Positions 35,852 to 45,055 of a DNA stretch of 64,000 nt are shown one piece after another. Every line of letters begins with the position of its first letter. Position 1 is the first letter of the stretch. The notes under the pieces were generated by a model, which ran no database searches, was not told the DNA's origin, and worked only from the letters and a program-made list of their open reading frames with translations. Source of the stretch: Streptomyces sp. NBC_00335 (lineage in GTDB: Bacteria; Actinomycetota; Actinomycetes; Streptomycetales; Streptomycetaceae); contig NZ_CP108006.1 in the NCBI RefSeq assembly GCF_036127095.1, forward strand, positions 4,889,501 to 4,953,500. The letters are read 5' to 3'. Both the position numbers and the translations under genes were made by a program.

Positions 35852-36940
35852 TCAACGGCCCTGCAGGCGGCCGAGCGAGAGGCTGAACTTGCTGATCGGC
35901 TCTCCCCCCTGCAGCGCGGTCAGGTTCACGACGAGCTGTTCCGCGAGATCACGCGAGGCGAGGGCATCGGACTGCAACGGGCCGCCCTGCGTGTAGTAGA
36001 TCTCGGGCTCGCCGCGCCGGCTCTCGATGAAGGCACTCATCGTGGTCTTCTCGTCGAGCTCGCCGAAGCGGGTGAAGACGACGCTCAGGTCCGTCATGAG
36101 CGTCCTTGCGGCGGAGATCCCACACAAGTCCAGAGCAGCGAACAGGGCGAGCTGTCGCGCCGCTTCCGCGAGCACCATGCCCGGGATGTGGTCCTGCGGG
36201 TGGTCGAACATGCTCGGGTGCCCGCTGGGGAGGTGCAGCGAGGCCGTCGCGACGTCCCCCGACGTGTCCGCGTCGAGCAGGACGACGTTCTCAGGGGCGG
36301 CCCGTCCGACAAGGGAAGGGGCGACGAGGGACCCCGTAATCTGGGACAGGGGGGAGGCCGAGGACGGCAGGGCGCGACCGTTCCGGTTGCTCGTACGGAG
36401 TCTGAGGTAGCTCTCGGGGCTCTTGAACCGGAGGCCCACGGAAGCCTGTCCGATCATGACCCCGTCCACGGACAGCCTGATCTCGTAGTCAAGGCCTGTC
36501 GCGCGCCCGTCCCGGAGCTTGACGTTCCCGGTCTGTATGTCCATCCGGACGGCGAAGACGGAGTCGCCCACCGTGGTGAGCTCCGGGTGCGCGAGGTGGA
36601 TCCGCAGGTGCGTGAGGATGAATTTGTGGTCCTGCGGCACCCCGAAGAACTCGTGCGCTCCGGCCAGCGCGGCCTGGCGGGCGGCCTCGAGCAGCAGGAT
36701 CGGGTCGTACGTGTTCGGGCGCAGCAGGTGGTCGCCGTAGTAGGCGTGCGAACGCGGGAGCTGCGCGGCGGCGATGTAACCCCCGGGTGCGACAGCCGGC
36801 TGAAGGTCGGTCACGAAGACCTCGCCGAGAGAGTCGCGGTGTACCAGTCGGCGGTCAACGGTGCGCTCGAAGGACAGCGCACTGTCCGGCTGCGGAGTTG
36901 ATTTGCCCGTGCGGATCGAATCGATCGAAACAGTCGTCAT
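35852..36940 (-). CDS. AfsA/ScbA/BarX-family gamma-butyrolactone or furan signal synthase
   Basis: 362 residues holding two AfsA hotdog-like repeats: the first with VHRDSLGEVFVTDL and ILLLEAARQAALAGAHEFF, the second with HPQDHIPGMVLAEAARQLALFAA. This duplication and the E-A-x-RQ helix are diagnostic. Members condense a beta-ketoacyl thioester with dihydroxyacetone phosphate, the first committed step of gamma-butyrolactone and AHFCA signalling molecules. First gene of the leftward AfsA-HAD-KAS III unit. A palindromic element with GATCTCTTAT lies about 100 bp upstream. No ArpA-type receptor gene is nearby. Confidence 0.92.
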   Translation of the reverse strand: MTTVSIDSIRTGKSTPQPDSALSFERTVDRRLVHRDSLGEVFVTDLQPAVAPGGYIAAAQLPRSHAYYGDHLLRPNTYDPILLLEAARQAALAGAHEFFGVPQDHKFILTHLRIHLAHPELTTVGDSVFAVRMDIQTGNVKLRDGRATGLDYEIRLSVDGVMIGQASVGLRFKSPESYLRLRTSNRNGRALPSSASPLSQITGSLVAPSLVGRAAPENVVLLDADTSGDVATASLHLPSGHPSMFDHPQDHIPGMVLAEAARQLALFAALDLCGISAARTLMTDLSVVFTRFGELDEKTTMSAFIESRRGEPEIYYTQGGPLQSDALASRDLAEQLVVNLTALQGGEPISKFSLSLGRLQGR

Positions 36941-37214
36941 GGATGGCCACTCCCGGTGAAGTCAGCGCTCGGTGAAGGTTCGACGGCGTCCAAGGCCGGC
37001 GGCGTGCTTCATGGAGCAGCGAGGCACGTCAGCCTTGTATAGATCAGATCTCTTATATCTGTCAAAGGTCAGATGGTCCAGGCGGGATGGCTATCCATCG
37101 GCAGTCGCACCTCCTGATGAGATCCGCTTGTTCTCAACTCTCGGATGTTGCTATGGTCTCTGCCAGACCTAAGATCTCTTATAGTCTTGAGACATCGAAC
37201 CGAAGGAGCTGCTC
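36941..37214. promoter_or_regulatory. Divergent promoter region of the AfsA and alpha/beta-barrel operons
   Basis: 274 bp, AT-richer than its neighbours. Site 1 at 37037-37061 and site 2 at 37171-37188 share the 12-mer AGATCTCTTATA. Site 2 is an imperfect AAGA...TCTT palindrome 27 bp before the rightward start codon; site 1 lies ~100 bp before the leftward AfsA start. These are the best candidates for shared regulator binding. Confidence 0.65.
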
Positions 37215-37835
37215 ATGCCCGCCAACGCCCTCGTGGTGACCGAGGTCCTCGTCGACGAGTCCGCTGTTGACGCTGCCGTTGAGGTGTGGCGCAAGCACAA
37301 CGCCGCCCACCCCGTCGAGGGCCGCACCCTCTACCGAGGACTGGAGGACAACTCACTCCTGGAGCTGCTGCCCGTCGCGGGTGTGGACGCCGTCCCAGCC
37401 CTCCAGGAGGAGTGGCGGACGCTGTGGACCGAGCTGACGCCGATGCTTGCCACTGATTTCCGCCGCCAGGTGCTCGAGTTCGTGGAAGCACCGAAGTCCA
37501 CCGATGACCTGCTGCCCGACACGAAGTACCTGCAGATGCGCCATGTCGAGGTGAAGCCCCCGGTGTTCGAGGCCTACCGGGAGTGGCGGGACCAGACGAT
37601 CTTCGAGGTCGTCCGCGGTGCCGACGAGGTCGAGGTGTTCCTCGCCTACCACTCGGTGCTGAGCACCGAACCCGGGGTCATGTTCGTGTCCGGATTCAAC
37701 GTCGACCCTGCCCAGTACACGGCCGTGTTCACCGACGAGCGCTACCAGGAGATCGTCCGTCAGGCCGGCGACCGCTACATCACCGGCGGTGAGCGGGGTC
37801 TCTACACCAAGATCTACGCCCGCATCGAGGGCTGA
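37215..37835 (+). CDS. Dimeric alpha/beta-barrel-like hypothetical protein
   Basis: 206 residues, ATG at 37215 with GAAGGAGCTG upstream. Soluble and acidic. Two similar halves (VVTEVLVDESAVDAAVEVWRK and MRHVEVKPPVFEAYREWR) suggest tandem ferredoxin-like (ABM/EthD-type) folds, which in known proteins are small monooxygenases or cyclases. First gene of the rightward six-gene unit; promoter site 2 sits directly upstream. Enzymatic role in tailoring the cluster product is possible but not shown. Confidence 0.65.
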   Translation: MPANALVVTEVLVDESAVDAAVEVWRKHNAAHPVEGRTLYRGLEDNSLLELLPVAGVDAVPALQEEWRTLWTELTPMLATDFRRQVLEFVEAPKSTDDLLPDTKYLQMRHVEVKPPVFEAYREWRDQTIFEVVRGADEVEVFLAYHSVLSTEPGVMFVSGFNVDPAQYTAVFTDERYQEIVRQAGDRYITGGERGLYTKIYARIEG

Positions 37836-37869
37836 TCCGCGTCGACGGATCGCCGGAGGAGAGGCAGAT

Positions 37870-39105
37870 ATGCCGGCACACAACCGGTCCGAACGCAGAA
37901 TGCAGTTGAGGGCACCGGCCATTGGAGCCGTGTCCACGTGCCTGGTCGTCGCTACCGTCTACATGACTCAGCCGATCTTCCCGCAGATCGCACAGTCACT
38001 CCGCGTGGAGCCGGTGGACGCACGTCTTGCGTTCTTCTTCGTGAGCCTGGCGTATTCACTCTCCTTCTTCGTCTTCGGTCCTCTGTCCGACCGGATCCAG
38101 GCGAAGTCCCTGGCGGTGTGGGGAACAGCGGCGCTCGTCGTACTGCTCGTGGGCGCCTCCCAGGCGGGCAGTTTCGCTGTCCTGGTTGCGGCCCTCGCCG
38201 CCGCCGGGGTCGCTGCCGCGGCCGTGCCGGCGGCCACGCTCGCCCTGATGCCCCGCATCGCGCCACCAGGGACAGCCGGCACCTACTTCGGGATCGTCAT
38301 CGCGGCTTCGGTCGCCGGTATCACCGTGGGGCGCTCGGCCACGGGCCTGGTGGCGGGCTGGCTGGGATGGCGCCAAGCCATCCTGCTCCTCGCGCTACTC
38401 AACGCCGCGTGCCTCATCGCTCTGGCCTTCCTGCCACGGACGGAATTGCCTCATGCCGGGGGCAGGGCCGTCAGGCAGGCCTACGGGCAGGCGCTGGGGA
38501 TGTTCGGGCAACCGAAGGTGGCTCGCCTGCTCGGCGTCGGTGCCTTGCTGTTCTTCGGCTACCTTGGCGCGGTCACCTTCCTCACCTTCCGGCTCGCCGC
38601 CGAACCGTTCGGCCTCGGCGCTTCGGCCATTGGCCTGGTGAGTGCGATCGGCCTGGCGGCCCTGTTCGGTGCCCCTTTGTCCGGGGCGATGATTCCGCGA
38701 CTCGGTGCCCGGCGCGTGGTCCTCCTCGGTCTGCCCACAGCACTCGCGGGAATTCTCGTCCTGGCCGTCGCCGGAAGCACGCCCCTCGTTGCTGCCGGTC
38801 TGCTTCTGGTCTTCCTCGGCGTCTTCTCCTGCCAACCCGCGGTCCTCGTGCTGCTCGCCGCCGTCGTACCGGAGCGCAACCGCGGAAGTGCCTCCTCCAG
38901 CTACATGCTCAGCTGCCTCTGCTCGGGAAGCCTCTCGACGATGGCGATGGGACCGGTGTGGACGGCCTACGGCTGGCCCGGCGTGGTCACGACGGCATGC
39001 GTGGCAATCGTCGCCGCGGTGCTTCTCGCGCTGTTGGCCACGCGCCGGGAATCCCCCGCCGCTTCAACTACGCACAACGATTCAGTACAGACAAGCAGTA
39101 AGTGA
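37870..39105 (+). CDS. MFS transporter
   Basis: 411 residues from the ATG at 37870 with GGAGGAGAGG upstream. About 12 TM helices; loop 2-3 reads FGPLSDRIQAKSL and the overall layout resembles the YnfM/arabinose-efflux group of exporters. 34 bp after the alpha/beta-barrel gene and overlapping a potential GTG of the next ORF. Likely exporter of the cluster product or an uptake system for a related compound. Confidence 0.87.
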   Translation: MPAHNRSERRMQLRAPAIGAVSTCLVVATVYMTQPIFPQIAQSLRVEPVDARLAFFFVSLAYSLSFFVFGPLSDRIQAKSLAVWGTAALVVLLVGASQAGSFAVLVAALAAAGVAAAAVPAATLALMPRIAPPGTAGTYFGIVIAASVAGITVGRSATGLVAGWLGWRQAILLLALLNAACLIALAFLPRTELPHAGGRAVRQAYGQALGMFGQPKVARLLGVGALLFFGYLGAVTFLTFRLAAEPFGLGASAIGLVSAIGLAALFGAPLSGAMIPRLGARRVVLLGLPTALAGILVLAVAGSTPLVAAGLLLVFLGVFSCQPAVLVLLAAVVPERNRGSASSSYMLSCLCSGSLSTMAMGPVWTAYGWPGVVTTACVAIVAAVLLALLATRRESPAASTTHNDSVQTSSK

Positions 39106-39113
39106 GGGTCACG

Positions 39114-39968
39114 ATGGGCCAGGTCCGCAACTACGAGCTCAGCCTTACCACTCAGGGGCCGACCTACCCGCCCAGCGAGGTGATGGACGGAGACGGCAAC
39201 TTCATCGTCATCGGCCGCGTGAACCGCACCGGCTCCGATGGGCGGACCCGCTCCGACTGGGGCGCGGCGATCGTGGCCGCGGACAGTCCTGTGCCGCCCT
39301 TCGGCGAGAACCACCCGTACACCATCGTCAAGGAACTCCCGCTGAACCCGGACGAGCTGTCGGCTGAGGATCGCGCCCGCGTACTGCACACGCTTCCGCT
39401 GCCGCTTCCCTGCGCGAACTACCCCATGGTCTTCGCACCCGAGCAGTGCCCGGACTCGGACCTGGTACGCCGGCCCAGCTACCCCTTCCACGCCGTACCC
39501 ATTCCCGACCTCCGCCCGGAAGACGGACCGAAGGTGACCACGCCGATCACCCTCGGCCAGTGGGTACGAGCCCGCGGGCAGCTCGAAGTCAGCGTGACCG
39601 ATGACGAGCGCGCGGCCCAGTTCTTCTTCGAGTTCAGTGACCTCATCCCCAACAGCGTCTACACGATCATGTCGCTGCGTGAGCACGACCTCGACCCGGC
39701 CGGACCCACACGGCCCGGGCCTCTGGGAGTGCCGAACGTATTCGTGACGGACGAGGCCGGCAACTCCACCTACAGGGCAGTCATGCCCAACCCGTTCCCG
39801 GCCCCTGGCACCCCTGATGCCAACCGCATCATCAACATCGTCGTCCTCTGGATGAGCTACCAGCAGAGCTACGGCGGAGCCATCGGCTGGTTCGGGCTCG
39901 GCGGCGACATCCACGCCCAACTGAAGCTGCCGACAGCCAGCTTCCAGGAATTCATCACCGTCCCGTAG
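39114..39968 (+). CDS. Conserved hypothetical cluster protein
   Basis: 284 residues from the ATG at 39114 behind GAGGG. No signal peptide despite many aromatic and Pro residues. Recognisable segments are GNFIVIGRVNRTGSDGRTRSDW near the N-terminus and NIVVLWMSYQQSYGGAIGWFGLGGD near the C-terminus. Beta-rich by appearance. No family recognised. 9 bp after the MFS gene, so cotranscribed. Confidence 0.65.
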   Translation: MGQVRNYELSLTTQGPTYPPSEVMDGDGNFIVIGRVNRTGSDGRTRSDWGAAIVAADSPVPPFGENHPYTIVKELPLNPDELSAEDRARVLHTLPLPLPCANYPMVFAPEQCPDSDLVRRPSYPFHAVPIPDLRPEDGPKVTTPITLGQWVRARGQLEVSVTDDERAAQFFFEFSDLIPNSVYTIMSLREHDLDPAGPTRPGPLGVPNVFVTDEAGNSTYRAVMPNPFPAPGTPDANRIINIVVLWMSYQQSYGGAIGWFGLGGDIHAQLKLPTASFQEFITVP

Positions 39969-39994
39969 TCACGAGTCCCAAGAGAGGAAATGAC

Positions 39995-40972
39995 GTGGCC
40001 AGGTCCAAGACAGCTGGAGGCGTCGTTGGCGGCGTCATCAACGCGCTCGCCGGTGGCGGCATGTTCGCGGTGGCCAAATCCGGGTTCGACCACCTGGATC
40101 CCTTTCATCTGGTGGCCGCCCGCTTCGCCGTGGCCGCGATCGTCTTCGTGGCGCTGCTGGCCATGAAGGAGGGCATCAGCGCCCTCAGGTTCGACGGGCG
40201 GATCCTGAAGATCTGGTGGCTCGGGACGATCGGCTTCGCCGGGTTCAACCTGTTCGTGTACGTCGGACTCCAGACCATCCCGTCGCAGAGTTCCGCGCTC
40301 GTGATCGCGACCATGCCGGCCCTCACCGTGCTCGCGATCTGGGCACGGAGCAAGAAGCGCCCGCATGCGGCGACCCTCGGCTTCGTCGCGCTCGCCCTCT
40401 TCGGCGTCGCCTTGGTCCTGGGCAACGGAAACCCGCTGAGCGTGGTGACGGGTGGCGTCGGCTTCGGCGGACTGCTCACCCTGGTCGGCGCGGCCGGCTG
40501 GGTGATCTACAGCACGGGTGCCGCGGCCAACTTCCCGGATTGGTCCCCGCTGCGCTACACGACCCTGACCTGTCTGCTCGGCACCGTCAGCATCCTGGTG
40601 ATCACCGCCGTCTCCTCCCTGGCCGGCTGGATACCCAGCGCGGAGTTCGAGGACTACACCGCCTCCTGGTGGCAGATCCTGTACATGGCCATTCCCGCCA
40701 GCGTCATCGCGATGCTCGGCTGGTTCACCGCGATCCGCGACCTCGGGCCCGCCAACGGAGCCCTGTTCGTGAATCTGGTCCCCGTGACGGCTTTCGTCGT
40801 GCAGGCGTTCCTCGGCCATGTGCCCACCGGCCCCGAGATCGCCGGCATCTGCCTTGTCCTCGGCGCCCTGATTGCATCGAACTTCCACTCCCGGAGCCGC
40901 ACCGCCAAGGCTGCCGCTGCAGCCGGGCAGCCGCAGCCGATCGACTCCATCCCCGTACCCGCCGGTAAATAG
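39995..40972 (+). CDS. EamA/DMT-superfamily transporter
   Basis: 325 residues, GTG start with AGAGGAAA upstream. Ten TM helices arranged as two EamA repeats of five, the hallmark of drug/metabolite transporters. Such proteins export amino acids, sugars or small lactones. Second exporter in the same operon as the MFS gene. Confidence 0.88.
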   Translation: MARSKTAGGVVGGVINALAGGGMFAVAKSGFDHLDPFHLVAARFAVAAIVFVALLAMKEGISALRFDGRILKIWWLGTIGFAGFNLFVYVGLQTIPSQSSALVIATMPALTVLAIWARSKKRPHAATLGFVALALFGVALVLGNGNPLSVVTGGVGFGGLLTLVGAAGWVIYSTGAAANFPDWSPLRYTTLTCLLGTVSILVITAVSSLAGWIPSAEFEDYTASWWQILYMAIPASVIAMLGWFTAIRDLGPANGALFVNLVPVTAFVVQAFLGHVPTGPEIAGICLVLGALIASNFHSRSRTAKAAAAAGQPQPIDSIPVPAGK

Positions 40973-40984
40973 GAGGAGAGACAG

Positions 40985-41557
40985 ATGACACGCACCACTC
41001 GACTCCGCGAACGAATACGCCGTACGTCGGAGGCGTTCGCCAGCACCTACCAGCGTCGCAGCCCGGCCGTGCTCAGGATCAGCGTGGGCGTGCTCTTCCT
41101 GTGGTTCGGAGTGCTGAAGTTCTCCCCGGCGATGAGCCCGGCCGAGGACATCGCCATCCACGCCATGAGCGTCATGACTTTCGACGCCGTTCCCCCCGAG
41201 GTCACCCGGCCGCTGCTCGCGGTGATGGAGGTCGCCATCGGACTGGGACTGGTGACCGGAGTGCTGCTCCGCCTGGCTCTCACGGTGTTCTTCGTCCACA
41301 TGGCAGGAGTCTTCGCCACCCTGGTGCTGCTGCCGGACGAGGTGTGGTCCACGACGCCCTTCGTCCCCACGATGGACGGTCAGTACATCATCAAGAACAT
41401 CGTCCTCATCGCTGCCTGCCTCACCGTCGCGACGGCGCATGTGCAGGTTCGCCCCTCCTCGGACGACATTCAGGCCGAACCCCTGGTGATGCCGGCCGAG
41501 TCCGTTGAAGGGGCCGCTGCCTCCCAGCCCGTGGCAGCCGGCACGGGCGTCCGATAA
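40985..41557 (+). CDS. DoxX/RclC-like small membrane protein
   Basis: 190 residues from the ATG at 40985, preceded by AGGAGGAGA. Four TM segments; SVGVLFLWFGVLKFSP is the typical first DoxX-like helix, followed by the second-helix region with MEVAIGLGLVTGVLLR. Related proteins (DoxX, DUF417/RclC) are linked to thiol or electrophile stress. The C-terminal ~45 residues are a soluble Ala/Glu-rich tail. 12 bp after the EamA gene. Confidence 0.78.
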   Translation: MTRTTRLRERIRRTSEAFASTYQRRSPAVLRISVGVLFLWFGVLKFSPAMSPAEDIAIHAMSVMTFDAVPPEVTRPLLAVMEVAIGLGLVTGVLLRLALTVFFVHMAGVFATLVLLPDEVWSTTPFVPTMDGQYIIKNIVLIAACLTVATAHVQVRPSSDDIQAEPLVMPAESVEGAAASQPVAAGTGVR

Positions 41558-41704
41558 CGCCCGATCTTCGGCCCGCACCCCTTGGTGCGCCGAACCCATG
41601 ACCTCCCCTGTCGCCCATGGCGCGGCTTCGTGCTGCCTTCAAACGGTGCAGCAGGGCTGGATTTCACATATCCGCAGATACGAGCACAACGAAAGGTACC
41701 CATC

Positions 41705-42250
41705 ATGAGCAGGGTTCAGATGATCCAGCCGGCCGAGGCCCAGGGCGAGTTCAAGGACGCCCTCGACACCGTCCAGAAGGGGATGGGAGTCGTCCCCAAC
41801 CTGGCCAAGGCGCTGGCGAACTCTCCCGCTGTCCTCAAGGCCTACCTCGCTCTCTCCGGTGCGGTCGGCGCGGGTCTGGCGGCCCCCATCCGCGAGCGCA
41901 TCGCCCTGGCCACGGCCGAGCACAACGGTTGCGACTACTGCCTGTCGGCGCACAGCTACATCGCGGCCAACGCAGCCAAGCTTCCCGCGGCCGAGATCGA
42001 GGCCGCGCGTGAGGCGAAGTCCGAGTCGGCCGAGGCTCAGGCCGTACTGACGTTCACCCAGTCCGTGCTGAAGAACCGTGGTGCGGTGACGGACGGTGAG
42101 CTCCAGGCGGTCCGTGACGCGGGGTTCGGTGACAAGGAGATCGTGGACATCGTCTTCTCCATTTCCCTGAACATCCTCACGAACTACTTCAACCACGTCG
42201 CGGAGCTGGACATCGACTTCCCCGTCGTCCACGCGCACCCGCACAGCTGA
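41705..42250 (+). CDS. Carboxymuconolactone decarboxylase / AhpD-like protein
   Basis: 181 residues from the ATG at 41705. All-helical AhpD-like fold with the redox motif CDYCLSAHS (CxxC plus His three residues on), as in alkylhydroperoxidases. It could detoxify peroxides from or near the haloperoxidase reactions, or act on a lactone; the substrate is not readable. Last gene of the rightward unit, 147 bp after the DoxX-like gene, so it may also have its own promoter. Confidence 0.9.
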   Translation: MSRVQMIQPAEAQGEFKDALDTVQKGMGVVPNLAKALANSPAVLKAYLALSGAVGAGLAAPIRERIALATAEHNGCDYCLSAHSYIAANAAKLPAAEIEAAREAKSESAEAQAVLTFTQSVLKNRGAVTDGELQAVRDAGFGDKEIVDIVFSISLNILTNYFNHVAELDIDFPVVHAHPHS

Positions 42251-42260
42251 CATCCCAGCA

Positions 42261-42300
42261 CTGAGGGCCCGCGCCTCCGGAAGGAGGCGCGGGCCCTCAG
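42261..42300. terminator. Strong bidirectional terminator
   Basis: Perfect 18-bp arms (CTGAGGGCCCGCGCCTCC) with a GGAA loop, between the convergent AhpD-like and SMP-30-like genes. Confidence 0.92.
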
Positions 42301-42317
42301 TCATGTTCGGCGTCGTC

Positions 42318-43334
42318 TCACATGCCGCGGACCTCGGCGACCGTGAACGGTGCGTCCGGAACACCTGGGCCGATGGGCCCGCCCTTGTCGAACTGTGACC
42401 GCACCACGTACAGCCGTCCGTGCCGGCGGACAAGCGTGGTGGGGATCTGCAGACTGGGGTCGGTGAGCTGCTTCTCCATGGTCGCCGCCATGCCGTCGCC
42501 GGCCACCCGCAAGCGGCTGAGTGTGTTGTTCGCGTAGTGCGCGACCCAGAGGGATCCGTCCTCCATGTGCATGCCGTCCCCGTAGCGAAGCGTCGCACCG
42601 TGCAGCTCGACCTTGTGAACCGCACCAGTGGCGACGTCGAGGCGGTAGAGATCGCCGGCCGCCGAGTCCACGGTGAGGAGGAAGCGGCCGGAGGGGTCCG
42701 CCTCGATTCCGTTGAGGGTGATCGTGCCGGCCGGTTGGGGCGCGACGGTACCGGACAGGTCGTACGCCGGGGCCAGCTGGCCTCCAGCACCGCCTGCCTC
42801 AGCGGCCTGCTTCACCTGCGAGGGCGTGACCTTGTAGACCAGCGCTCTGGTGGAGTCGGTCAGGTACCCGGTGCCGTCCGTCGCTATATCCAAGTCGTTG
42901 ACGAGGGACGTTTCCGGAGTCGGGGATACGAACCGGGCGACGCGCTCGCGGGTACCGGTGTCGTAAAGCGTGACCCCGGCCGGGTCGATGACCCACAGCC
43001 GGCCCTGCTGGTCGACCTTGACCCCGATGGCCTTTGCGCGGCCGTCGGCCCCTGCCGGGAGGAACACCTCCGCGATTGCCTGTCCCGGAGCGGAGCGGTA
43101 CACGGCGCCGGTGCCGAAGGAACCGACGTAGAGGTCCCCATTGCGGGCATCGGCTGCGATCCCCTCGGGGTAGACACGATCGCCGGGAAGAGCGAACGCC
43201 GTGACCACCGGCCGTGTCATTGCCTCGGCCGTCTCATAGGCGTCGATCGCGCTGGCAGTGGCCGGTAGCGACAGCAGTCCGGCGAGGGCGAGTCCAGCAG
43301 CAGCTAGGGGTCGGAGTGCTTGTGTGAACTGCAC
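42318..43334 (-). CDS. Secreted SMP-30/gluconolactonase-like beta-propeller protein
   Basis: About 338 residues from the GTG at 43334, with ACGAGG 5 bp upstream, so that a clean signal peptide (TQALRPLAAAGLALAGLLSLPATASA) begins at once. An upstream ATG (43361) lacks a ribosome binding site. The mature part has propeller-like repeats, e.g. DGTGYLTDSTRALVYKV, GIEADPSGRFLLTVD and YGDGMHMEDGSLWVAHY, as in SMP-30 lactonases. A secreted lactone hydrolase would fit beside an AfsA-type signal operon, an attractive but unproven idea. Confidence 0.78.
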   Translation of the reverse strand: MQFTQALRPLAAAGLALAGLLSLPATASAIDAYETAEAMTRPVVTAFALPGDRVYPEGIAADARNGDLYVGSFGTGAVYRSAPGQAIAEVFLPAGADGRAKAIGVKVDQQGRLWVIDPAGVTLYDTGTRERVARFVSPTPETSLVNDLDIATDGTGYLTDSTRALVYKVTPSQVKQAAEAGGAGGQLAPAYDLSGTVAPQPAGTITLNGIEADPSGRFLLTVDSAAGDLYRLDVATGAVHKVELHGATLRYGDGMHMEDGSLWVAHYANNTLSRLRVAGDGMAATMEKQLTDPSLQIPTTLVRRHGRLYVVRSQFDKGGPIGPGVPDAPFTVAEVRGM

Positions 43335-43368
43335 GTTTGCCTCGTCTCTCTCAATGGGCATCGCAATA

Positions 43369-43400
43369 CAGATGACTGTAAGAAGTCTTACATAGATCTG
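43369..43400. promoter_or_regulatory. Palindromic operator between propeller gene and transposase-like gene
   Basis: 32-bp two-layer palindrome: inner TGTAAG-AAGT-CTTACA (43377-43392) inside outer CAGAT...ATCTG. It is 35 bp upstream of the propeller GTG and ~50 bp before the rightward transposase-like start. It shares the TCTTA/AGAT core with the other cluster sites. Confidence 0.7.
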
Positions 43401-43449
43401 ACCCTTGATATAGGTTGGCGGCGCACGTACAGCCACTGCGGAGGGGGAT

Positions 43450-44667
43450 GTGAAGGGGATGGACGCGAGACGCCTGCGATCTGCGACCCGGGAGCCGTGG
43501 GCGGAGTTCGCCACCGGCTTCTCACGACGGATGCTCGCCTCGCTACCGCGAAGTGATCAGCGCTTGAAGGGTGAGAGGTACATATCGGGACTCTTGTCCG
43601 TGCCCGGTCGCAAGACGATGCGATCCATCGCCGCCTGCGGCGGCGGAGGGGCGGCTGAGCAGAGCGTGCACCACTTCATCAGCAAGTCCTCATGGGACTG
43701 GCTGCAGGTGCGGCAGACCCTCGGCCGGAATCTCGACCGGGTTGTCCGCCCCCAGGCGTGGGTGGTGCACCCCATGGCCATCCCCAAGTGGGGCCGTCAC
43801 AGCGTCGGCGTCCAAGAGTCCTACGTGGCACAGCTGGGACGCGTCGTGAACAGCCAGCAGGCGTACGGTCTCTGGCTCGCGAACGAGGATGTGAGCGCTC
43901 CGGTCAACTGGCGGCTCGTACTGCCTCCCGGTTGGCTGAGTGACGAACAGCGACGCAGGCGCGCCGAGATACCGGAGGACCTTGCGGTCGCCAGCGCCGA
44001 CCAGACGATCGTCAATGCCGTGCGCGAGGTTGCCGAGGGGTGGGGTCTGGAGCGGCGGCCGGTGGTGCTTGACGGTCGTCAGGCGACGGACGCATCGGCG
44101 ATCGCCGATGCGCTGTGTCGTCTAGGCATCCCGTTCGTCATGCGGATCAACGGTTCCACCCCTCTGGTGCCCGGAGACCTGGCCGCTGTGGGGGATCGTG
44201 CAGATCGCCACGTCGAGGCGTGGCGCCTCATGCAGCGTGTCCGCAGGGCTGCCCTTCCCGTCCGGTGGCTGGAGTCCGAATCCGCCCAGGCTGCGGACTG
44301 CGTCCTGGTGGCCCGGACGGGCGTGGTCCTGCCCTGGTCGACCACGACCGCCGGAACGGGGCCCAGGCGTCGGCCTTTGGCGCTTGTCGGTACCTGGAGG
44401 GGGGCAGGCGGGGTTCCCGATGAGCTCTGGCTCTCGAATCTGCTTGCGTCGCGTGCCGGCGACCTGCTGCGCCTGGGGCGGCTCATCGGCCGTGTGGAGG
44501 CCGACTCGGGGGCCGTCGCAGAGAGGGTGGGCATCAAGGACTTCGAGGGAAGATGCTTCGGCGGCTGGCACCGTCACCTCACGCTGTGCTCGGTCGCCCA
44601 CGCCATCGTCACGCTGTCATCCACTTCTGCCGGCACCGCTGTTGACGGGGGATTGCTGAGCGCCTGA
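43450..44667 (+). CDS. Stand-alone IS701-type DDE transposase homologue
   Basis: 405 residues from the GTG at 43450 (an ATG at 43459 is also possible). It has the IS701 core: SVHHFISKSSWDW, WVVHPMAIPKWGRHSVGV, GLWLANEDVSAPVNWRL and a catalytic-type Asp in PVVLDGRQ. No terminal inverted repeats or target-site duplications were found on either side; instead it has a cluster operator upstream and a terminator downstream. It may be a domesticated or stranded transposase. Confidence 0.82.
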   Translation: MKGMDARRLRSATREPWAEFATGFSRRMLASLPRSDQRLKGERYISGLLSVPGRKTMRSIAACGGGGAAEQSVHHFISKSSWDWLQVRQTLGRNLDRVVRPQAWVVHPMAIPKWGRHSVGVQESYVAQLGRVVNSQQAYGLWLANEDVSAPVNWRLVLPPGWLSDEQRRRRAEIPEDLAVASADQTIVNAVREVAEGWGLERRPVVLDGRQATDASAIADALCRLGIPFVMRINGSTPLVPGDLAAVGDRADRHVEAWRLMQRVRRAALPVRWLESESAQAADCVLVARTGVVLPWSTTTAGTGPRRRPLALVGTWRGAGGVPDELWLSNLLASRAGDLLRLGRLIGRVEADSGAVAERVGIKDFEGRCFGGWHRHLTLCSVAHAIVTLSSTSAGTAVDGGLLSA

Positions 44668-44687
44668 CGCGACATACCGGTCAGTAG

Positions 44688-44721
44688 ACGAGGGGCGGCA
44701 CCGGCAGGTGCCGCCCCTCGT
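44688..44721. terminator. Terminator after the transposase-like gene
   Basis: 15-bp perfect arms (ACGAGGGGCGGCACC) with a GGCA loop followed by TTTC. Confidence 0.9.
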
Positions 44722-45055
44722 TTCATGCGCGCAGACACTCGGCCACGGACACCTGACAAAGAACAAGCAGTTCCCGCAGGGGCCTCAAGCGGGACCATCC
44801 TGATTCGGATACCCATCAGAGACCGGATTGTTTGGGTAACTTGTCCTCTTAATACGCGATTTGAGACGAGGAACCGACCGCTCCGGAGAACGTCGCAATC
44901 TCAAATCCTGGGATTTGAGGGCCTGTTGGCGACACTCGGTAAGCGGTCGAGTGCCTCCGTCCTTGCCTATGTTGATCTCACCGAACACGACAGCGACCAG
45001 TAGCCGGTAGCCAGCGGGGCAGGCCAGTCGTCGCGAATTCCTCCCGGGAGACACC
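44722..45055. promoter_or_regulatory. 5' region of the second haloperoxidase with a GGATTTGAG palindrome
   Basis: About 330 bp without a gene. A perfect 9-bp inverted repeat CTCAAATCC-TG-GGATTTGAG lies at 44900-44919, and another GATTTGAG half lies near 44855. Local AT-rich sequence (TTGTTTGGGTAACTTG near 44827) could be the promoter. Confidence 0.6.
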
